A stretch of DNA of 64,000 nt from Nocardia huaxiensis. GTDB lineage: Bacteria > Actinomycetota > Actinomycetes > Mycobacteriales > Mycobacteriaceae. Positions 59,492 through 64,000 of the stretch are shown here, piece by piece. How positions within the stretch are numbered: position 1 is the stretch's first letter; each line of letters begins with the position of its first letter. The stretch is from NCBI RefSeq assembly GCF_013744875.1, contig NZ_CP059399.1, positions 5,394,001 to 5,458,000 on the forward strand. Reading direction: 5' to 3'. A program made the translations under genes and the position numbers. Below the pieces are notes generated by a model. It saw only the letters and a program-made list of their open reading frames with translations. It searched no databases and had not been told where the DNA came from.

Positions 59492-60802
59492 ATGACCACC
59501 GCGACCACCGGCGAGGTTCTCATCGACATCGAGGATGTCGGCATGTCGTTCACCGGCGCGGGCGGCGAACCGCTGCAGGTGCTCGATCACGTGAACCTGC
59601 AATTGTGCGACGGCGAGATCGTGGCGCTGCTGGGCCGTTCGGGTTCGGGCAAGTCCACGCTGCTGCGCACCATCGCCGGGCTGCTGGCTCCCACGTCGGG
59701 CCGCATCCGCTATCGCGGGCAGCCGTTGACCGGCGCCAATCCCGGTGCGGCCCTGGTGTTCCAGTCCTTCGCGCTGATGCCGTGGCTGACCGTGCAGGAC
59801 AATGTGGAGCTCGGTTTGGCCGCGCGCGGGGTCGCTCCCGAACCGCGGCGGCGGCGCGCGCTGGAGGCGATCGACCGCATCGGCCTGGACGGTTTCGAGA
59901 CCGCCTATCCCAAGGAGCTGTCCGGCGGTATGCGTCAGCGGGTGGGTTTCGCGCGCGCCCTGGTGCTGGAACCGGATCTGCTGCTGATGGATGAACCGTT
60001 CTCGGCGCTGGATGTGCTGACCGCGGAGAACCTGCGCACTGAACTGGTGAACCTGTGGGCGACAGCGGATTTCCCGACCCGCTGTGTGTGCATCGTGACC
60101 CACAATATCGAGGAGGCGGTGCAGCTGGCCGATCGAGTGGTGGTGCTGGGCGCGAACCCGGGCCATATCATCGCCGAGGTGCCGGTGCAGTTGCCGCGTC
60201 CGCGCAATCGCCGCGCGCCCGCCTTCACCGCGCTGGTCGATCAGATCTACGGCCTGCTCACCGGGCGCGATTCCGAAGCCGTTGCGGTGGAACCGGATTC
60301 GGGCACTCCGTTCACGACTCCGCTGCCCGACGCCTCGGTCGGCGGCATCGCGGGTCTGCTCGAGCTGGTCTATGACAACAGTGGCCGCGCCGATCTGCCG
60401 GAAGTGGCCGACGACCTGAACTTCGAACTCGACGATCTGATGCCGCTGGTGGACGCCGCGGCGCTGCTGGGGTTCCTGCTGGCCGATTCCGGTGATGTGA
60501 TCATGACCAATGTGGGCTCCCGTTTCACCACCGCCGACATCCAGACCAGCAAGAATGTCTTCGCCACCCAGGCGCGCCGCCGCGCGCCGCTGGTGCGCAC
60601 CATCTGCAGTGCGCTCATCGGCTCCTCCGACGGCAGTGTGCGCGCCGATTTCGTGCTGGATCTGCTGCGGCGCGGCTTCTCCGCCGAGGATGCGCGCCGC
60701 CAGCTCGAGCTGGCCATCGACTGGGGTCGCTACGGCGAATTGTTCGACTACGACACCGATTCCGGGCGCATCACCGCCGACCCGTCACTGCTCGAATACT
60801 GA
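59492..60802 (+). CDS. ABC transporter ATPase with AAA-associated C-terminal domain
   Basis: 436 residues, GGAGGAG before the ATG. Walker A GRSGSGKST is at about 47-55, the signature ELSGGMRQRVGFARA near 145 and Walker B DLLLMDEPFSALD near 165, typical of NitT/TauT ATPases. Residues 285-430 carry the AAA-associated C-terminal domain (GLLELVYDNSGRADLPEVADDL, LLGFLLADSGDVIMTNVGSRF and SAEDARRQLELAIDWGRYGELFDY). It looks like a regulatory unit that could bind an ion or protein. It powers the fused permease encoded 8 bp upstream. Confidence 0.93.
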   Translation: MTTATTGEVLIDIEDVGMSFTGAGGEPLQVLDHVNLQLCDGEIVALLGRSGSGKSTLLRTIAGLLAPTSGRIRYRGQPLTGANPGAALVFQSFALMPWLTVQDNVELGLAARGVAPEPRRRRALEAIDRIGLDGFETAYPKELSGGMRQRVGFARALVLEPDLLLMDEPFSALDVLTAENLRTELVNLWATADFPTRCVCIVTHNIEEAVQLADRVVVLGANPGHIIAEVPVQLPRPRNRRAPAFTALVDQIYGLLTGRDSEAVAVEPDSGTPFTTPLPDASVGGIAGLLELVYDNSGRADLPEVADDLNFELDDLMPLVDAAALLGFLLADSGDVIMTNVGSRFTTADIQTSKNVFATQARRRAPLVRTICSALIGSSDGSVRADFVLDLLRRGFSAEDARRQLELAIDWGRYGELFDYDTDSGRITADPSLLEY

Positions 60803-60813
60803 CCCGGAAACCA

Positions 60814-60855
60814 CCGTGTCCGGGTCGCCTCGGTGAGAAGGCATCCCGGACACGG
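60814..60855. terminator. Strong bidirectional hairpin terminator
   Basis: CCGTGTCCGGG (60814-60824) and CCCGGACACGG (60845-60855) form perfect 11-bp arms with a 20-nt loop. It sits between two converging genes, 11 bp after the ATPase stop and 14 bp before the exporter stop codon, so it ends both. Confidence 0.75.
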
Positions 60856-60868
60856 GGTTTCGATGCCG

Positions 60869-62410
60869 CTAGTGTGCGACGATGGCAGCGGCCTCGGCCT
60901 TCTCCGGATCGGCCGGGCGGGTGCGCGGCAGGAAGAACGCCGGGATGAGCGTGGCGATCAGCAGGGCCAGCGCCACCCAGAAGGTGTGCGCGAACGCCTG
61001 GGCGGCCTGATCCAGGCCGGTTTGCACCGAGCCGGGCATCTCGGCTTCCATCTGCTGCCCGATGGCCGGGTTGTAGTGCGAGGCGATGGCAGGGTTGGCC
61101 AGTGGCCGGTTGTTGAGCAGGTTGGTCAGGACCACCGAAATCGTTGCGGTGCCGATGGATCCGGCGGTCTGGTTGACGATGTTCATCAGCGTGGAGCCGC
61201 GCGCGACCTGTGCGTGGGTGAGGGTCTGGATGGCGGCGGTCATGGTGGGCATCATGGTGCAGCCCATGCCCAGACCGGTGATGAACAGCGCCCCGCACAG
61301 CAGCCAGTAGGAGGTGGAGGCGTCGACCTGGGTCAAGAACGCCATACCGACCGACATGACGGCGATGCCGGTGAGCACGATCTTGCCGGGCCCGATCTTG
61401 TCGACCAGCCGGCCGGCCACCGGCATGGTGAGCATGGCGCCCAAACCCTGTGGGGCGATGAGCAATCCGGCCATGAGCGTGGATTCCCCGCGCACCTGCT
61501 GCAGATACGACGGCAGCAGCAGACCGGAGCCGAAGAATGCCATGGCGAACAGGGTCATGGTCAGCACGGCGTAGCGCAGCGACGGGTTCTTGAACAGGCG
61601 CAGATCGATGAGCGGATGTTCGGTGCGCAGTGCCCGGAACACGAAGGCCACCAGCAGGATCAGGCCGATGATCGCGGGGATGAGCACCCGTTTGGCCACG
61701 ACGGTGCCGGCCTCGGGGATCGAGGACACGCCGTAGAGGAAGGCGGCCAGACCCGGTGAGGCCAGCAGCATGCCGATGAAGTCGAAGGACTGCGAGGGCT
61801 CGGGTTTGTCGGCGGGGAACACGATCCACGCCAGCGCGAGCGCGATGATGCCGATGGGCAGGTTGATCAGGAAGATCCAGTGCCAGGAGTAGGAGTCGAT
61901 GAGCCAGCCGCCCAGAATGGGTCCGCCGATGGGGCCCAGCAGCATCGGCACACCGAGCACCGCCATGACGCGCCCGATGCGGTGCGGGCCCGCGGCGTGG
62001 GTCATGATCGTCATGCCCAGCGGCATGAGCATGCCGCCGCCCAGGCCCTGGATGACGCGGTAGGCGATGAGCTGTTCGATGCTGCTCGCCGTGGAGCACA
62101 GCACCGAGCCGAGTACGAAGGCCACCAGGGCGGCCATATAGAGGCGTTTGGTGCCGAATCGGTCCGCGGCCCAGCCGGTGAGCGGGATGACGGTGGCCAG
62201 CGCCAGGGTGTAGCCGGTCATGGACCAGGCGGCGATGGCGTAGGTGGTGTCGAATTCTTCCTGGAACTTCGGGATCGCGACGGTCACCACGGTCACGTCG
62301 AGGATCGACATGATGGCGCCGAGCACCACGACTCCGGCGATCTTGAGAACGCCGGCGTCCAGCTTGTCGTCGTCGGCTCCGGCCGACGTCGTATCCGGAG
62401 GAGTTGTCAC
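60869..62410 (-). CDS. DHA2-family MFS drug exporter (EmrB/QacA type)
   Basis: 513 residues from GTG 62410. About fourteen hydrophobic segments. MSILDVTVVTVAIPKFQEEF is motif D1 (with L-D-x-T-V), GWAADRFGTKRLYM motif A, RVIQGLGGGMLMPLGMTIM motif B and GPILGGWLIDSYSWHWIFLINLP motif C, the exporter set of DHA2 proteins. It expels cationic or lipophilic compounds in exchange for protons. It is convergent with the ABC operon. Confidence 0.92.
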   Translation of the reverse strand: MTTPPDTTSAGADDDKLDAGVLKIAGVVVLGAIMSILDVTVVTVAIPKFQEEFDTTYAIAAWSMTGYTLALATVIPLTGWAADRFGTKRLYMAALVAFVLGSVLCSTASSIEQLIAYRVIQGLGGGMLMPLGMTIMTHAAGPHRIGRVMAVLGVPMLLGPIGGPILGGWLIDSYSWHWIFLINLPIGIIALALAWIVFPADKPEPSQSFDFIGMLLASPGLAAFLYGVSSIPEAGTVVAKRVLIPAIIGLILLVAFVFRALRTEHPLIDLRLFKNPSLRYAVLTMTLFAMAFFGSGLLLPSYLQQVRGESTLMAGLLIAPQGLGAMLTMPVAGRLVDKIGPGKIVLTGIAVMSVGMAFLTQVDASTSYWLLCGALFITGLGMGCTMMPTMTAAIQTLTHAQVARGSTLMNIVNQTAGSIGTATISVVLTNLLNNRPLANPAIASHYNPAIGQQMEAEMPGSVQTGLDQAAQAFAHTFWVALALLIATLIPAFFLPRTRPADPEKAEAAAIVAH

Positions 62411-62622
62411 CGTTTAAGCCTGCCAGCTCGAGTGGCGCAGGAGAAGTGTTTACCCATGACGAGTCCTTCCAGCACTGGCGAATTCAGCGGGACCGAACAT
62501 CGATCACTTCAGACTAGCGGCACCGGGCAATCACTCGGCAACCGACCGGTGCGGCAAGCCCTGCCATCACACGAGTTCCCCACGTACGCTGGGCTTTCAC
62601 TCCACACCGAAGGACTGCCGCG

Positions 62623-62844
62623 ATGACCGACCCGGTACTGGGTTCGACCGGTACGCTCACCTCACCGATCCGCGGCAAGGGAACGCTGGGAGAGGTGCGA
62701 GTCGCCATCCGAGGGGGAACCGAGCACTACATCGCGCGATCCGACGACGCGCTTCCCGCCGGGGCGACCGTGCTGGTGGTGGGCGTGCATCCGGGCCGGC
62801 TCGTCGATGTTGTTGCGTGGATACCACTTCCGGGCGATTCCTAG
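62623..62844 (+). CDS. NfeD-like OB-fold protein (no membrane part)
   Basis: 73 residues. GSTGTLTSPIRGKGTLGEVRVAIRGGTEHYIARSDDALPAGATVLVVGVHPGRLVDV follows the NfeD C-terminal OB domain pattern (G-x-x-G...G-x-V-x-V). Full NfeD proteins carry membrane helices before it; here only the soluble OB domain is present. It precedes the flotillin-like gene by 51 bp, the usual NfeD-flotillin pairing, so it probably binds or regulates that protein. Confidence 0.7.
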   Translation: MTDPVLGSTGTLTSPIRGKGTLGEVRVAIRGGTEHYIARSDDALPAGATVLVVGVHPGRLVDVVAWIPLPGDS

Positions 62845-62895
62845 ACGGGTGCGCCCACGGTAGAGCGCATCCCACCGTCGAGGGGAGAGTCAGCA

Positions 62896-63996
62896 GTGTT
62901 GGGTTATCACGTGCCGGATCCGGACGAGGCGATGCTGGTCAGCGGCGCCAAGGTCAAGGACGACGCACCGTTTCGGGTGGTCATCGGGCGCGGGGCCTGG
63001 GTGATGCCGTTCTTCCGCAAGGTGCGGTACCTGTCGCTGGCCATGTTCGAGGCCGAGATCGGGGAACGCTGCGTCACCAAACAGGCCATTCAGCTCGATG
63101 TGCGCGCGGTCATCGCGTTCAAGGTCGCCAACGACACCGTGTCGATCGTCAATGCGGCGCAACGGTTCCTGTCCGAGCAGGAGCGCGAGATGTCGGTGCT
63201 GACCGGGCGCATCTTCTCCGGGCATCTGCGGTCGATCGTGGGTTCGATGACGGTGGAGGAGATCATCCGCGAACGCCAGAAGCTCGCCGACGAGGTGCTG
63301 GTGGCCTCCAAGGTGGAGATGAGCAATATCGGGCTGTGGGTGGATTCCTTCCAGATCCAGTCCATCGACGACGGCAATCTGGGCTACATCACCGCGCTGG
63401 CCGCCCCGCACAATGCCGCCGTGCAGCGCGACGCCAAGATCGCCCAGGCCGCCGCCGCGCAACTGGCCGCCGAAGCCGAACAGGAATCGGTGCGCAAACA
63501 GGCCGAATACACCCGTCAGACCGCGATCCTGCGCGCGCAGTACCAGCGCGATATCGATTCGGCCAATGCCCAAGCCGCGCAGGCCGGTCCGCTCGCCCAG
63601 GCCGTCGCGATGCAGGAGGTGCTCACCGCCCAGGCCGAGCAGGCGCGCAAGCAGGCCGAGCTGCGCGAGCAGCAGTTGCAGGCCGAAGTGGTGAAACCCG
63701 CTGTGGCAGAAGCGGAACGGGTGCGCATTCTGGCCGAGGCCGAAGCCGACCGCACCCGCATCCAGGCCGAGGCCGCGGCGTCCAACAACCGGATCGCGCT
63801 GGATCAGCTTCTGATCGAACAACTTCCGGAGATCGTGCGCCAGGCCGCGACGGGGCTGTCCAATGCCAATCTGACCGTGCTCAATGGCCCCGACGGGGTC
63901 AGCGAGCTGGTGAACGGGATGGTCGGTCAGGGGCTGACCGTCTTCAATTCGTTGCAAAAGGCACTTTCCGCCAACAATGATCAACAGGCGGACTAG
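62896..63996 (+). CDS. Flotillin-like SPFH-domain protein
   Basis: 366 residues from GTG 62896 with GGGGAGAG upstream. Residues 1-170 form the SPFH domain (VPDPDEAMLVSGAKVKDDAPFRVVIGRGAWVMPFFRKVRYLSL), then EA-rich coiled coil from about 175 to 300 (QLAAEAEQESVRKQAEYTRQT, AEAERVRILAEAEADRTRIQAEAAA). There is no N-terminal membrane helix, so it must reach the membrane by another route. Flotillins organise membrane microdomains and here would partner the NfeD-like protein. Confidence 0.88.
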   Translation: MLGYHVPDPDEAMLVSGAKVKDDAPFRVVIGRGAWVMPFFRKVRYLSLAMFEAEIGERCVTKQAIQLDVRAVIAFKVANDTVSIVNAAQRFLSEQEREMSVLTGRIFSGHLRSIVGSMTVEEIIRERQKLADEVLVASKVEMSNIGLWVDSFQIQSIDDGNLGYITALAAPHNAAVQRDAKIAQAAAAQLAAEAEQESVRKQAEYTRQTAILRAQYQRDIDSANAQAAQAGPLAQAVAMQEVLTAQAEQARKQAELREQQLQAEVVKPAVAEAERVRILAEAEADRTRIQAEAAASNNRIALDQLLIEQLPEIVRQAATGLSNANLTVLNGPDGVSELVNGMVGQGLTVFNSLQKALSANNDQQAD

Positions 63997-64000
63997 AGTT

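Overview
The window is high-GC actinobacterial chromosome, most likely Nocardia or a close mycolate-containing relative (Mycobacteriales). The support is family-level: a SigK/RskA pair beside a secreted FAS1 (MPT70/MPT83-type) lipoprotein, a fused HadA/HadB-type dehydratase next to a cyclopropane-mycolic-acid-synthase-type methyltransferase, a ChoD-type GMC oxidoreductase, a SigJ (ECF41) sigma factor, DUF2599 and DUF4189 secreted proteins, frequent GTG/TTG starts and many 4-nt stop/start overlaps. I see no rRNA, tRNA, CRISPR array or intact insertion sequence.

Layout. 1-2.6 kb: a sugar-type ABC importer (ATPase, permease, binding protein cut by the left edge). 2.8-7.5 kb: small enzymes, an Rpn-like nuclease-fold protein, a degenerate resolvase-like protein and an XRE regulator-Nudix pair behind a repeat-rich promoter. 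7.6-12.3 kb: a HupE/UreJ-type membrane protein, an MFS transporter and an ECF41 sigma locus. 12.4-18.1 kb: dinB with an SOS box, a serine hydrolase, a tyrosine recombinase, DUF488 and a tyrosine phosphatase. 18.3-24.9 kb: two very large ATP-binding LuxR regulators and an amidohydrolase. 25.0-30.5 kb: unknown proteins, two paralogous secreted GH1 enzymes and a nucleotidyltransferase. 31-34.4 kb: a MerR regulator divergent from choD with a palindromic operator, and a HAD protein lacking the nucleophilic Asp. 35.2-40.6 kb: four translationally coupled genes (cysteine desulfurase-like, unknown protein with a heavy-metal-binding tail, type III-fold PLP enzyme, cysteine synthase-rhodanese fusion). 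41-47 kb: housekeeping enzymes and a Na+/H+ antiporter carrying a UBP zinc finger. 47-55 kb: TetR, mycolate-type methyltransferase, HadA/HadB fusion, the SigK-RskA-FAS1-molybdoenzyme locus and an MFS transporter. 56.7-60.8 kb: an M-box Mg2+ riboswitch, a short Asp/Pro-rich reading frame, mgtC, a fused double permease and an ABC ATPase, closed by a strong terminator. 60.9-64 kb: a DHA2 drug exporter, an NfeD-like OB protein and a flotillin-like SPFH protein.

Two stretches look most like undescribed systems. The first is the M-box operon, where MgtC is coupled to a nitrate/taurine-type ABC transporter with no binding protein; the riboswitch ties that transporter to Mg2+ status, and a leader peptide resembling the MgtL type may add a second sensor. 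The second is the coupled four-gene PLP/sulfur/metal cluster at 35.2-40.6 kb, whose product is unknown.
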